In this document: one piece after another, positions 12,006-22,900 of the stretch
Layout: each line of letters starts with the position of its first letter
Position numbering within the stretch: the first letter of the stretch is position 1
From: Lenzites betulinus
Taxonomy: Eukaryota; Basidiomycota; Agaricomycetes; Polyporales; Polyporaceae
DNA length: 64,000 bases
Direction: 5' to 3'
Assembly (NCBI GenBank): GCA_022264855.1
Contig: JABYQU010000007.1
Span: forward strand, 806,001 to 870,000
Notes under the pieces: generated by a model
The model's database searches: none
Seen by the model: the letters and a program-made list of their open reading frames with translations, nothing else
Told to the model about the DNA's origin: nothing
Position numbers and translations under genes: made by a program

Positions 12006-12314
12006 CTACTTGCCGCACGAGCAATCCTTGCCCTGCTTGGCACACACGCACTCGCTGGTGCCCTCGCAGCCACACTGTGATCCCGATGGTGGTGAGTTCG
12101 AGCCTCGTATGCGTACACAAAGCGCGGGTGCTTACGGCGGTGGCACGGTTCACGCAGTTGGCGCAGCTGCATTTGCCGGAGGGGCATGCACAGCCGGAAC
12201 CGGAGGGGCCACACGCACTGTGACGGGCGGGTGAGTATCGCGCTGTATTGCATCGTACAGTAGTGAGGTCTCCACCCACTTGCAAGCATTCTGACAGGCG
12301 CAGGAGTCAGCCAT
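12006..12314 (-). CDS. Metallothionein, cysteine-rich (55 or 61 aa, 3 exons)
   Basis: Exons 12280-12314, 12154-12217 and 12006-12074 splice into 55 residues with 15 cysteines, mostly in CxC and CxxC pairs: MADSCACQNAC, CACPSGKCSCANC, CGCEGT, CVCAKQGKDCSCGK. There are no aromatic residues or histidine. This is the signature of a metallothionein, which binds Cu(I), Zn(II) or Cd(II) in the cytosol. An alternative donor at 12135 (GTAAGC, better consensus) would add six non-cysteine residues (VNRATA) between two clusters and give 61 residues; both keep the frame. The introns fall between cysteine modules. A TATA box lies about 100 nt upstream. Short copies like this are easily missed because no exon reaches 90 nt. 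Confidence 0.88.
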
Positions 12315-12411
12315 GTTGTTGAACAATAAGGTTTGTGGTGGTGGTGGTGGTAGCAGTAGTGAGGGGTAGAGATTGTAGTGGGTGGGGAAGTGACTAAAGG
12401 TACGCAATGGG

Positions 12412-12419
12412 TTTATATA
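12412..12419 (-). promoter_or_regulatory. TATA box of the metallothionein gene
   Basis: TATATAAA on the minus strand, about 98 nt before the start codon. A GGT-repeat tract (about 12331-12351) lies between it and the ATG. Confidence 0.5.
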
Positions 12420-12618
12420 TGTGTGGTGGCCGGGCCAAGCCCATCACGTCGCCCTGAAGAGGCTCAAGAACAGAATGAAGCCAGGACACGACACCCCCAA
12501 ACGTACTTCAGTGTCTGCGATCGATTCCACGCCCGCCTGGCCTCGCGTCCCAGCTCCGTCACTGTATAAGGGCAACCACATGCTGTAGAAGCAGCTGCGG
12601 ATAGCCCTAGGGACAGGA

Positions 12619-13266
12619 ATGCCCCGTGTCAGGTCCCCTTGGGTCAGTAGGGATGCTCGCCGCACGCAGGTACGTCAGCTTTCACGCTTCAGCGAAGATG
12701 TACGCCATATGCAGCTAAATATTTACCAGGAGAAGGCCGTGGAGGCCGAGCAGAAGTACCTCACCTGCACACATCCTATCGTTATGGAGGATCAAGAAGC
12801 TCTTTCCAAGGTTACGCCAGAGCCTGAAGCGGATAGGTGCGTGTCCACGATGTCACGCGGCCGTCTCTTTCGGTATCCCTTGGAGCCTTTGCGCATGCGT
12901 CCTCCAAGAGGTGAAGCTTTGAAGCTGCATGTAACCTGCAGCACGAAGATACAGCAAGCAGCGTTGAGCCAGGAACGATCCAAATCCGTCTCGCTTCCAT
13001 CACAAAGGTTTGGGGTGCGTCCAAGCTCTGGCTGTCAACAAGAGTCTAATAGACAGATGATCAATACGGGCGACCAGTTCGCTGATAATGGTTCGGGGAT
13101 TCAGACTCTAGATTGGATACATATCATGCCGGCGACATTCTTGCGATGTGAGGTACACCGCCCCTGTCCCGGAGGCGAGCAAGCCAGATGGCGTGTCTTC
13201 GACCTCATCTCCAACTACCTCCGGGCCTGCTATTCATCGCAAGGTGGGTCCTTCCAGTATCCTTGA
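12619..13266 (+). CDS. Unrecognised open frame (215 aa)
   Basis: A single uninterrupted frame of 216 codons is long for this region, but the product (MPRVRSPWVSRDARRTQ...) resembles no family I know. It lacks clear domain, signal or membrane features, and codon choice is not obviously biased. It may be part of a spliced gene, a decayed gene or chance. A second overlapping frame continues to 13603. Confidence 0.2.
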   Translation: MPRVRSPWVSRDARRTQVRQLSRFSEDVRHMQLNIYQEKAVEAEQKYLTCTHPIVMEDQEALSKVTPEPEADRCVSTMSRGRLFRYPLEPLRMRPPRGEALKLHVTCSTKIQQAALSQERSKSVSLPSQRFGVRPSSGCQQESNRQMINTGDQFADNGSGIQTLDWIHIMPATFLRCEVHRPCPGGEQARWRVFDLISNYLRACYSSQGGSFQYP

Positions 13267-13611
13267 ATCGGTTGATTTGTGTGAGTGGATGACTTCAGGT
13301 CCCCGCCGATGTCTGCGCGTGATTATTTTTGGTCCTCCTGCTCGTCTGCAGTCACTGCGAGAGGTCAGCCACAAAGCGTTGGGCCTTATATCGGCGACTC
13401 AACCACCACTGTCACAAGCGGCTGTTCGGGACGTGCGTCGATTGATGTACGCCATGCTGCGACTTCTGCCAAACCGTCCAAGTGACCAAATATGTGGCCA
13501 GAGCACCTTGCAGCGTGGTGTTAAGGCAGAGCACACAGGATCACACTCGCTCTTGTATGTACGCGGAGGCAACACCGGCAGCCGTAATTGGTGTTCAGAG
13601 TGAGACTCTGA

Positions 13612-13637
13612 GAGTGAGTGAGTGAGTGAGTGAGTGA
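13612..13637. repeat. Tetranucleotide microsatellite (GAGT)n
   Basis: About six and a half uninterrupted GAGT units in a non-coding stretch. Confidence 0.95.
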
Positions 13638-14580
13638 ATTTTTGCGCACGCGCGATAGAGTCACGTCTCCCTAGTCCGGCTATATCGCGTGATATGCCTT
13701 CGGCATAATCACTGAACGCGCACGTAATATCGTGCCTCAGCACTTGTCGTCGACAGGTGGTACGATTCGTTGGATACCGTGGGGGCGAACCGACACTGTG
13801 ATGCCGCGACTAGTAGAGTGATTACCTCCGAGAGGTCATGGTAGACATTGGAGAGGCAGTGGGGAGGAGGAGAAGAGGATGCGTGCCACTGTATGGGCGG
13901 CTGCCAGTGCTGTTTATATAACGAAGTTGGCCGCTTGCCGCGCGCGTCTGCAGCTTGGAATGCCGTCGTTCATTTACCACTTGTATTTCACCACAGTCAA
14001 CCTCTCAGGTACTCTGGTACCTCATCATAGTGTTGATGAGTTTCGACCCATCGGTTAGGAGGAAAGTTGCCGGGCCACGCGTGCACTACTACTCCGTCAG
14101 TGTCATCATCCATTCCTATTTCGATGTCGCAGAAAGTGGGGCCCTCGACCAGTGGAACGACTCGCTCGACGCCGTGAGGGGCGCACTGAGACCGACATTA
14201 TGTGACTAGTAGGATATATACATCTGAGAGATAGGCATAGCAATGTAGAGAACCGGAACAGAACAGGAGACGGCGACGCGTGAGATGTTATTGATACAGG
14301 GGAGGCAGGGCGATGAGGGGGCAGAGTGACTGATGGACTGATGAGAGAGCGCAAGAGCTGGAGTACGGGAAAAAAAGCAAATGGACAGATGTAGGGGACA
14401 AGACGAGGGGGGGAGATGTCCGGATGGGCACCCCGGTAGTGAATATTGAAAAGGGCGGCACGATCAGGGCCGCCTGGGAATGGCAGTAGAGACACAATGG
14501 CGGAGGAGGCGATGGTCACAACATACGGTAGAACGCAATCGCAGTGCGATCAGACTCGGATGGGGTTGCACTCGAGGGAA

Positions 14581-17256
14581 CTAGGCTTTGGTTTTTTTGC
14601 GTGTCCTGCCGCTGGCGTCGTTGCCAGCGAGATGCGAGGTGCGCTTCGAGCCGGTTCGAACGAGGTCGGCGGCGGACTTCCAGTTGAACGGGGGTTTCTT
14701 GTCCTTGACGGCGTCAGGGACCTGAGGCCAGTCTTTGCCGAGAGCCTCCAAGATCGCGTTCAGCATGTGCTTATGAATCTCCAGATTCTTCGCCAGCGTC
14801 TCGGCGTCTCCCTGTTTTTCGACCTTTTCGACCTTGGGCTGGTCGGATGGAGCCGCCGGTACACCGCCATCGAGCTCTGATCGTAGCATCGCGAGATATT
14901 CGTTTTTCGCAAGGTCCGTACCCACGCGGCGTGCTGGTGCGGGGAGTTTCTTGGACGAATGCAAGGAATAGTAGGCCGCGAACCATGAAAGCAGAGTGGC
15001 GATGAATTCGTTGAGCGGATAGTCCTCGGCAGTGACCTGCTTCGACTCGTCCGTCCAAAAGAATTGTAAGAGGGCGTTGGGCTGGACAGTGTTCTTCTCG
15101 ACGTGTTGGTAGCTAGATATATCGAGGGACCCCGCGCTGATCGCACCCCTCTTTGCGTGTCCACAATGAGCCTGGCCTGAGTTGGGGTGAGGCGTGCAAT
15201 CGTCGAAGTAGTCGTGCAGGAACTGAGGCACCATGTGGTCGGGGATGCTATGAGGGAGCAGGCGGACAGCATGGTAGAGGATGACATGGAAAAACGACTC
15301 CAGCTCGTCTTGTACGGTGATCGTCTTGAAAGGAATGTTGAGTGCATGCACCGACAGGAACTGCCACGTCCCCTGACGACCGAGAGCGTATGAGCGGCTT
15401 TAATCGTGGCCGCGAGATCAAACGACGTACCGTGCGATCAGGCTGACGACCCGTCTCGGTCTGGTCCGACAGTTTCTTCGACAACTCCCAGTCGTTCAGA
15501 AGCCCTATCAAACGGCCGCGCGAGTCCTCGTAGAGCAGGATGTTTCCCGCACTGATGTCGCGATGGATGATGCCCTTCTCATATGCCTTCGAGTGCGCTG
15601 CAGTGATTCATGCGTTAGCAAGTCGATATCATCAGCAGCCTACGAACCGGCGCACCTAGGAGAGCACAGTAGACCGCCGAAAGCAGGTGAAAGCCACTCT
15701 TGATCTTGTCCAGAGGCTTGCCCACCTCCTTGACAACGAGGCGGTAATGCTGGTGAAGCTTGAGGGGCTTGAGGGGCTTCCTCTCCGAACAGTTCTTCTC
15801 CCAGAGGTCCACAGTGACGCTCGTGTTCTGATCGGGGACGTCACCGTGACAGAGGAGCGTCGGTACAAATGGAACTTTCTCCTCGTGCAGCACCTGCAAG
15901 GTAGCCCCCTCCTTGTCGATGGCGACGCTGTCGACGCGCCACGCGTCCTTGAGAAACACGAGCGTGTTCGTCCGAGGCGTTGTGCCGGTCTTCTCCGTCG
16001 AACTGCCCTCTTCTTCCGCGCCCTTGTCATCCTCCCACTCCAGTGCGATGTAGCCACGGGTAGTACGACCAACAACACCCGCTGCGTTGAAGCACGGTTT
16101 CGCGACAAGGAAGTGGCGTTCGCGCGGCTTCGTCGTGCCGGCGCTCGACTCGTCATGGACCGTCAGCTTCCACCACGGATGCGCTTCGTCCAGCGTGTCC
16201 ATGAATTGCTGTGGCACGTACTCTGGCACGTAGTCCTCCGGCACGCCGTTCGCATCGGCAGCGGCCGTCTTCCGCTTCGCTGCCCTGGTAGCGGCCTCGA
16301 CCATCTCCTTGGCAGCGGCCTTCATCCGCTTCACCTCCTCGGATTCCGGCTTGAGACGAACCGCAGTCGGATCGTGACCACGCTCGCTGGGGCGCATTTC
16401 CCCGTAGGCACGAAGGAACTCCACCAGCGTCGTGTTGTTCACGTACGAGAACCTGTTCGTCACGACCAGCCCCGAGCGATCGATCCGCACGATACGCGCA
16501 TTCACGCCGATGAAGAGGATCATGTACTGGTGCGTCCGCTGCTGGCGGTTGAGGACGAGTTCGGCGTACGACAGTATCTGACCGAGAGCTTCACGACGCT
16601 TTACGGCGCTGGCCTCGTCGTTGTCGTAGGTTTCGTCGAACGGATCGGTTTCGGTAGCTGCCTTCTTGCACTCGATTATAATCTCGATCGTCGACCAGTC
16701 CGTCCGGCCCTTGATGTATCCGCCTCTCTGCTTCGGATCCCGCAGGCGTTTCACCGTGTCGTCCGGGTAGAGCCCAATGTCGGCCTCTAGCTTGCCCGGG
16801 TCCGTCGGATCTGACTTGTACGCGGTCGCCATGAATGTGAAGCCCTTGCAGAGCGCCGCCTTGTTGAGTGCGCTCGTCTGCGGGCGGCGGAGTTAGTAGA
16901 TGTCCGGTCTGCCCTGATCGCGTTCAGAGAGAACTTACAAGCTGTGCGTACATGTCGCGCTCCAATTTGTATGCCTCCGTGCTGTTGAAGAGCGGCTTTG
17001 GCCCAGCGGGGGCCTTCTTCGGCTTCGAGGGTGCAGCGGCCTTCGAGACACCTCTTTGAGGCCGTTTGTACAACGGTTTCGGGAGGTCGGGGAAGAAGGT
17101 CTTCTTGAACTCATCGTACGGGATCGACTGTATCTTCCCGTGCACGTTCGAGCGCAACTCGATTCTCTTAGCGGGCAGGTCGCCTTGGGTCATCGAGAAT
17201 GGGCTATTTATAATAAAGGCCTTTCTGGGCGAGTCATTGGTAACGTTAGAAGCCAT
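14581..17256 (-). CDS. FunK1-type fungal protein kinase, copy 2 (832 aa)
   Basis: Four exons (16939-17256, 15656-16877, 15431-15597, 14581-15372) with 58-61-nt introns give exactly 833 codons. The N-terminal ~500 residues are the FunK1 region (RTDWSTIEIIIECKK, GQILSYAELVLNRQ). The kinase catalytic loop reads HRDISAGN with Asp527, and the metal-binding segment is NDWELS (Asp549) in place of DFG, as in other divergent fungal kinases. A basic tail (GRTRKKTKA) suggests nuclear location. The family is predicted to phosphorylate Ser/Thr; substrates are unknown. The start at 17256 follows a TATAAAA box by about 80 nt and matches the start of copy 3. Copy 3 is collinear with identical intron phases. 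I see no disabling change. Confidence 0.92.
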
Positions 17257-17334
17257 GTTACAAGTCGTGATGGACACTGGAGAGGGAGCAGGGAGTGGTA
17301 GGGGAAGAGGATGCATACCAGGTGCGCGGTTGGG

Positions 17335-17341
17335 TTTTATA
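17335..17341 (-). promoter_or_regulatory. TATA box of FunK1 copy 2
   Basis: TATAAAA on the minus strand, 79-85 nt upstream of the start codon and conserved at the same spacing in copy 3. Confidence 0.55.
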
Positions 17342-17345
17342 TGTT

Positions 17346-18146
17346 GAACTTGGCCACTGGTCGCGTCGCGCGTGGGAGTTTCTGAATCTTTCGTAATCAG
17401 TGCAGGACAATGGGACGCGAGAGCGGGTGGCTCTCGCTTGGTCGTGGTGGTTGAGTTCAAGCTAATAAGCGCGCGCACATTTACAGGCGCCGGCCGCGGC
17501 GTCCGCTGGTCCTAGGCGCTCCCACTCTCCTCGCCCCCGTGTACTCGTTCTACGCCTCTTGCACACCAGGGGGCATCGCAGCAACAGCAGCTATAGCGAT
17601 AGAGTATGCAGTCCCCCATCCATTGCATCGGGGCGCGAAGGGCGCAAAAGCGCGAATATTCGAGCCGGCGTCTCCGTGGCGGCCGCGTGCTTCCAATCGT
17701 GGCTGTGCACATTTGTACCAAGATCAACATGAACAACTCCGCGGGCCATTGTGCCGTCCTTTGATGTTCCGCAGCATCCATGCGCTGCATACCAGCCATG
17801 GCTGCGCCTGTGACCTCGCCGAAATGCCATTGGCAGTGAACATTGTTCTTCTTGGTTCCAAAATAGACCGGAAACCACTGACACTGGCAGTAGTGAAGCC
17901 AACTTACTGAAGTCAGACTCATAGTCAGGGCCCTAGTAGTAGTAGATTGGCTCCGAGTCCGACGAGTCATTGCCTTGGCGGACGAGGCTGATCAGTCTGA
18001 TGGGGCAAGGACGACCACACCAACGAGTGACGAATGGCCGCAGAAGGTCAAGACCGAGTGATTCAAGTCATTGCTTCTGTTACGCTATCCTCTACTGCGC
18101 TCTTAGTCCTCGATGTTCCCGTTTATTTATGACGTAGCTTGGGTAG
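17346..18146. other. Upstream region of FunK1 copy 2, near-identical in both arms
   Basis: No gene is recognised. Open frames on both strands (such as 17512-17970 minus) are conserved in the other arm simply because the DNA is nearly identical, so their conservation is not evidence of coding. Confidence 0.5.
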
Positions 18147-18313
18147 CCGTACTGAAAAAGCTTTTCCTCGCCAGCACTGGTGCTCCTGGTGACCCCGTCA
18201 TCTCGGACATCTCGATGCATTCACAGTCGACCGCGCAACCACCCGCTCCGTCCAGCTCCACCAAATCACCGTCTAGCCCCACCGCACCTTCGACCGTTGG
18301 CAGAGGGCGACTC
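18147..18313 (+). pseudogene. TRAPPC11 gene fragment, left-arm copy
   Basis: The sequence encodes VLKKLFLASTGAPGDPV and STKSPSSPTAPSTV, matching TRAPPC11 coding sequence at about 10100-10262 (VLKKLFLANTGAPGDRV, SPTSPTAPSTV). Only this ~165-bp piece of the ~4.7 kb gene is present, with substitutions and small indels, so it cannot make the protein. An identical copy lies in the other arm. Confidence 0.85.
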
Positions 18314-18332
18314 TTCGTATGTAACGCAGCCC

Positions 18333-18452
18333 CTAAACGGTAGTCGCGTTCCCTCCGGTGACGCTGAGTGTGTCGCTGCTCTCGGCCCGTTCCATATGGT
18401 GCTTGCCATTCTCGACCTTGACGTTGGCGACGGTAGATCGAATGCGCGCGAG
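18333..18452 (-). pseudogene. Orphan last exon of the DUF6534 gene, left-arm copy
   Basis: This 120-bp piece is the mirror copy of 28955-29074, the last exon of the DUF6534 gene, including the acceptor CTGACAG, the SSDTLSVTGGNATTV tail and the TAG. The rest of that gene is absent here: similarity ends at 18483, inside what is the last intron of the source gene. Confidence 0.8.
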
Positions 18453-18483
18453 CTGTCAGGAGTTGGTCGCTCTGGGTCTCCTA

Positions 18484-18852
18484 ACGGTGGTGAGCCCCGA
18501 ACGACGTCCGACCTTGTAAAATCTCACTGTAGCAGAAGTTATACATAGTCCGTGATAGAAGTGTCGTACAATACAGTATACAGGATGAAAAGGGATACTG
18601 AGAACAAGACTAGCACCAGGACATTACACCGACTTGTCACTCGATTGGGTGCTAGTTGCAATGACATTATGTCTGTTACCCCTCTACCGCTCACTCTGGC
18701 CATCATCATGAAGCTATATTGATCATACTCACCCTCGAGCGTGCGCCCCTGAAAGCATAGCTGAGCGCAAATCTTGAATAATCCGTAGGTCAGTAGTGTT
18801 CATTGCATCCACGCTGAAGCACAACGTACCGCCGCACATGCCTTCTCCTTTC
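18484..18852. other. Intergenic, no gene seen
   Basis: Single-copy spacer just inside the left arm. No supported frame. Confidence 0.5.
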
Positions 18853-20476
18853 TTACGGAAGGTCAAATTCGGAGACCTCCCTGGACGTCATCTCCTCCAC
18901 CTCCTCCACCTCCTTCATCTCATCATCCTCCGCGTCAGACTCGTTCACCTCCGCCGCTGGCCTCGTCCAGGTCCCCCTGAGTACACGCGGGTCGCTCTTC
19001 AAGACCGGCAACACATGCTGCTCCATAGCGATACGCAGCCTCTGGAGCTTCTGCGCCTTCATACGCAGGTCGGCGACGTTCTTCTCCGTGGCGTCGACGA
19101 TGATCTTCAGCTCTCGCATCCCATCCCGCATCTTCGCGTTCTCTCCCACCAGAGGCATGATCCTGGACATCGCCCCGCGAACCTCACGTATAGCGACGTC
19201 GTGAACCGCCGGTCTCGGGGATACCGCCCTTCTCTGGGTCAAGTTGTCGCTGTACAGAGGCCGTGCAGCGGGTTTACGATGACGGCCTATGGGAGAGCGC
19301 AACGCGTTGTTGAAGAGCGGCGAATATTGCGTCGTGGGGTCCGCTGCAGCCGTCATCTGGGCGGCGCGCTCCTGCATCGCCGCTCGCTGGGATTGAGTGG
19401 GCGGGAAGAAGACGCGCGGTGGACGGAAGAGAGGTGCTCCAGTACCCATCGTTGGGGCTACCACGGTGAAGAAGTATAAGCCAAATCATCGGGCCGTGCC
19501 AGAAACCAAAAATTATACCTGTTCCCACCGCTTCGCTAAACGGCGCCTGGGTGTTCCGTTGTTCGCCAAGGGGGGAGGCCCAAGGTAGCTGTGTGCCTAT
19601 CGCGTGCCCCACGTTGGGCTGAGTTGAAGGAACTACATAGAGACAGGTCAAGGTCGGGGGAAGGAGACGGAGGTACGAGAGGCGGCTTACCAGTTGCGCG
19701 GTCGAATTGATGACCCAGGCCGCGCGCCAGCGCCGGCTCTGGAATGGGGTGTACATCTAAGGAATCTGCGATCAGACGTGCCCGAATAGCTGAGCGGAGT
19801 CTGGTCGACGACGTACCTCCTGTGGGAGGTGCGAGAGTGGCGGGCTTTGGTACCACTGCCGCTTCGTCATGCTTAGACATTTCCCCAGTCTTGGCAGCTT
19901 GAGGAGCGACACGGCCCGTCCTGCGGTTGAGCGGCGCGCAGGAGATAGACTCAGGCATATCCTCGAATCCAACATCGTCTTCCGCATGGTGTGGTGCAGG
20001 CTCTGCCTCCACCCTCGAGTTCGACGCAACCGGGCCACTCGGCGCATTTGGCACGCCCGCGGCCACCTCGAGTCCTGCTTCTGCTGCAGCTGCCTTGCGC
20101 GGGCTGCGCCGAACGGAGGTAGGTGCAGCCTCTGGCGCCATGGGCACCATCCCTTGGCGGCGCATAATCTTCCTCGATATGGCCTCTCTCTCTGACGTCG
20201 CTGGGATGGAGTCCATGCTATGATGGCACGTCGCGACCTCGCGTCAGTGGTGCGCGCGAAGTATCCGCCGTCTGGGCACTCACTAGGGAACCAGGAGGGG
20301 ATGGTGCTTCTTAAGGAGGTTATCGATCATCGCCGCCGTCTTTCCGACCGCCTTGACGCCATCTCGCTGCACGCCCAGCCGTCAGCCCCGAGTTGCCACA
20401 CCGCCACAACAAGACGCACCTTAGCGAGTTTCTGGACGTCGGTGCGCTTGAGCTTGTTAAGTGCGTCCCTGTTCAT
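18853..20476 (-). CDS. SAP-like/coiled-coil protein, paralogue A (461 aa)
   Basis: Five exons (20420-20476, 20284-20366, 19691-20217, 19519-19632, 18853-19457) give 462 codons. The N-terminus, MNRDALNKLKRTDVQKLAK then DGVKAVGKTAAMIDNLLKKH, has the spacing of a SAP helix-turn-helix (LxxLxxxLAK...GxK...hhxxLL), a DNA- or RNA-binding fold. An intron splits it after LAK, as in the three relatives. A long disordered, Ala/Pro-rich middle follows, then a predicted coiled coil (about residues 330-420; KNVADLRMKAQKLQRLRIAM, PRVLRGTWT) and an acidic end rich in Glu/Asp. The coiled coil and GTWT motif match paralogue B. The basic terminal tail of B and D is absent. I do not know a described family; a nuclear or chromatin role is inference. 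Confidence 0.8.
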
Positions 20477-22073
20477 CGTATACACGCAGCAGAATGGTGG
20501 CGTTGGGTTGGGATGGGGTGGGGTGGAGACCACTTGGGGGAGATGGTGGCCGGAAGAGGAGAACGTTTGCGCGCTTTCACGTCCGCGGCGCGCGTCCAGG
20601 TTCGCGTTGATTTTGTTTATTGCTGTCAACAACCACAAACGCGCCGGACGAACTCCGCCAATTGTTTGTCACGGGATTAGCCAACGCCGTGGCCGCATTG
20701 TCCTGCACAAAGAAAGGGCAATAGCATGTCACTGATTGTTTTCGAGGTTGATGTCCTGCCTCGCGATTGTAAGCCACTCTAATATCGTGCCCCCGTCGCC
20801 TTCTGCGGGATTGAAATCCTATTCCTTATGTCTACTAGTGACGTCAGTGTCCCAACCATGCGGTTACTGCCATCGCAATATGTGCGTTGGTGACCTACGA
20901 CGGTTGATACAGACGATACATTCTGAGACTCTGCAGATTTACTTGAATCCGAACTAGACAACGATCGGTTGAAGCTGTAAAAGCTAACAGGAGCAGAGAT
21001 GTAAGTCTATGTCCTGACGGACGGCGTCCAAGCAGCTCACTAATATACGGGTCAGTTTTCTGACGCTAGAGTTCAAAGCGATCTGCACTTCGCCTAGTAA
21101 TAAATCGCCGCATTAGAAGATTTTTAAAAAGCGGATGGGAAGAGTGGGGCCGGTGGTGTTCGGCCTCGCCGTACAAGCCGATACCTTCGACAATGATCGT
21201 GCGCACTAATAGGCAGTGTGCGCCGTCCTCCACATCTGCATCGAACATAGGTGAACCGCAAAAAAAGGTAGCTAAATGGGGACAGTGGAACGTACCGCCG
21301 ATTTAATTGGCTGAGCGACCATATAGAGTGCGTACCCTGGTGCGCGATATATATGCTGCTGAAGGGATTGCAACTTAGGCAAAGGGATACTATGCACAAT
21401 GTCGCAATTCAGCGCGTCAAGGCATTCAAGAAGGCTGAGAGGTTCCCTCAGGGAGTATAAAGCACCCGCCAAGCGTTGAAAATGATATGTCGAAACCTCG
21501 TTAAGATGCACGAGCAAACCTCACGCTCAAACCCAGACTCTGTTCGGCGAACCGGAGAGCGAACACGTAAGGTCGATGGTGCCTGCCACTCTTCCGACAC
21601 TTGTCCGTTGGATCTGCAGAAACCAATGCGAACATCTTCTTTCCCAAACATGTAAGTGCTAGAACTCACCTAATCGTTGTAGCACACGCAAAGTTCGTGG
21701 TACCAGACCACGCAGAATGAATGGACGGCTATATAGAGTTCCGCTCCATATACCGAGCCATTATCATCCCTTCTGCATTATCATCCCTTCTGAGAGGTAA
21801 TGTATCCCTAGGAAGGCATACGTAACTCAGAAGGAAGGGGAGAGGGCGGATCATATGGAGGGGTTCTGTTGCTCCCCAAAGCCTGGAAGAAAGTCCTACA
21901 TGGACACAGCAACTCCCGTTGCATACTAGGGGCACACTATAACTTGTATTGATACATATCCGAATACCGGCACATTCACGATAAAACTTGACCTAAGCGG
22001 CAGGCGGGGGGCGGGGCGAGCAAAACCAGGCGGCAGGCGAACGGAGTGACGATGGGCTGGGAGAGCACGCAGT
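20477..22073. other. Long intergenic region, no gene recognised
   Basis: About 1.6 kb with only short frames on both strands. It holds a 17-nt tandem duplication at 21759-21792. It could contain an unrecognised short spliced gene. Confidence 0.4.
21759..21792. repeat. Tandem duplication, 2 x 17 nt
   Basis: CATTATCATCCCTTCTG occurs twice head to tail without mismatch. Confidence 0.95.
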
Positions 22074-22579
22074 CTAGTACATCTCGAGACTCATCCCGTC
22101 GTGGATCTCGTAGTCTCCCAACGTGATGTGGTCCTTGTAGATCGTGTACCTGTCGGGAGGTGAGAATCGAGGCATAACACAATCAAACGAGGGGGAGGTG
22201 AAACAAGGGGGAGGTGGTGCGAGGGTGACATATGGGAGGCGACAAGGGGGGAGAGCTTACCACTTCTTCAGCTGGATCTTGCTGTGATCTGTGCCCGTCT
22301 GCGCGGCGATGAGCCGCTTGAGGTCACCGACGGTGTCATCGGGGCTGCACTTGACGCGAACTTTAAGAAACGGAGCGTTTTGAGCGAATGTGCGTAATTC
22401 ACACATATAATTACACACCTTTGCGCCCCAGACGGTCGTTAGCGATGACCTTGTCGTGTCGGCCCCAAATGCGACATGAGTCGAATGGTGCACGGTGCGA
22501 GTACGATAGAGGTGCATGCCATCAGTAAGAACGTCGACACACGAGTATCAGCAGAATCACTCACTTCAATGAGTGGCAT
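22074..22579 (-). CDS. HUB1: Ubiquitin-like modifier Hub1/UBL5 (73 aa, 4 exons)
   Basis: Exons 22565-22579, 22419-22449, 22261-22360 and 22074-22149 join into 74 codons. The product carries the Hub1/UBL5 hallmarks: [55 protein letters not shown] and [11 protein letters not shown]. Hub1 is a small ubiquitin fold without the Gly-Gly tail. It binds spliceosomal proteins such as Snu66 non-covalently and supports use of weak 5' splice sites. Known members usually end in two tyrosines; this one ends in a single Tyr before TAG. The first exon is only 15 nt. It lies downstream of, and co-oriented with, the glycerate-kinase-family gene. Confidence 0.95.
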
Positions 22580-22900
22580 GATAGCGTCTGCCAGAAATTA
22601 GAAAAGAAGAAACCGAGAGACAGTGGCCTGAAGACGAAGAGGCGATGACGAGAGTGTTGTGTAAGATCAAGCTTGCAAGCCGGGAGTTGGCGGGAGTTCC
22701 AATTAGGCGCTCGAGTGCGTCCTCTCAAAAAGGCAACTCCTGAAATATTTCGCCTTCACACGGGCGACATTGATACTACCTCGGATCTCCAACTAAAATT
22801 CCTCAAAGCGCATAACATCAGGCTCGGTGACGAGTGGTTTCCTATAACCTCGCACAAGCCTGTGACTCGTCATGATAATCTCCCGTCGCGCCTCGACCGC

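Larger units (their letters stand above)
14170..18483 (-). repeat. Left arm of 4.3 kb inverted duplication (FunK1 block)
   Basis: This segment is the reverse-complement counterpart of 28924-33282. It holds the whole FunK1 gene, its promoter, and beyond it a fragment of TRAPPC11 plus an orphan last exon of the DUF6534 gene. The inner boundary is sharp: both arms share GGGTCTCCTA and then diverge at 18484. Similarity at the outer end stops near 14170. The promoter-distal 0.85 kb (about 17640-18483) is almost identical between arms, while the kinase coding part has diverged. Confidence 0.9.

Noticed and set aside
17512..17970. Long minus-strand frame conserved in both inverted arms (also 29437-29928)
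   Set aside because: The DNA of the two arms is nearly identical here, so conservation of the frame carries no information. The product resembles nothing and both strands are equally open.
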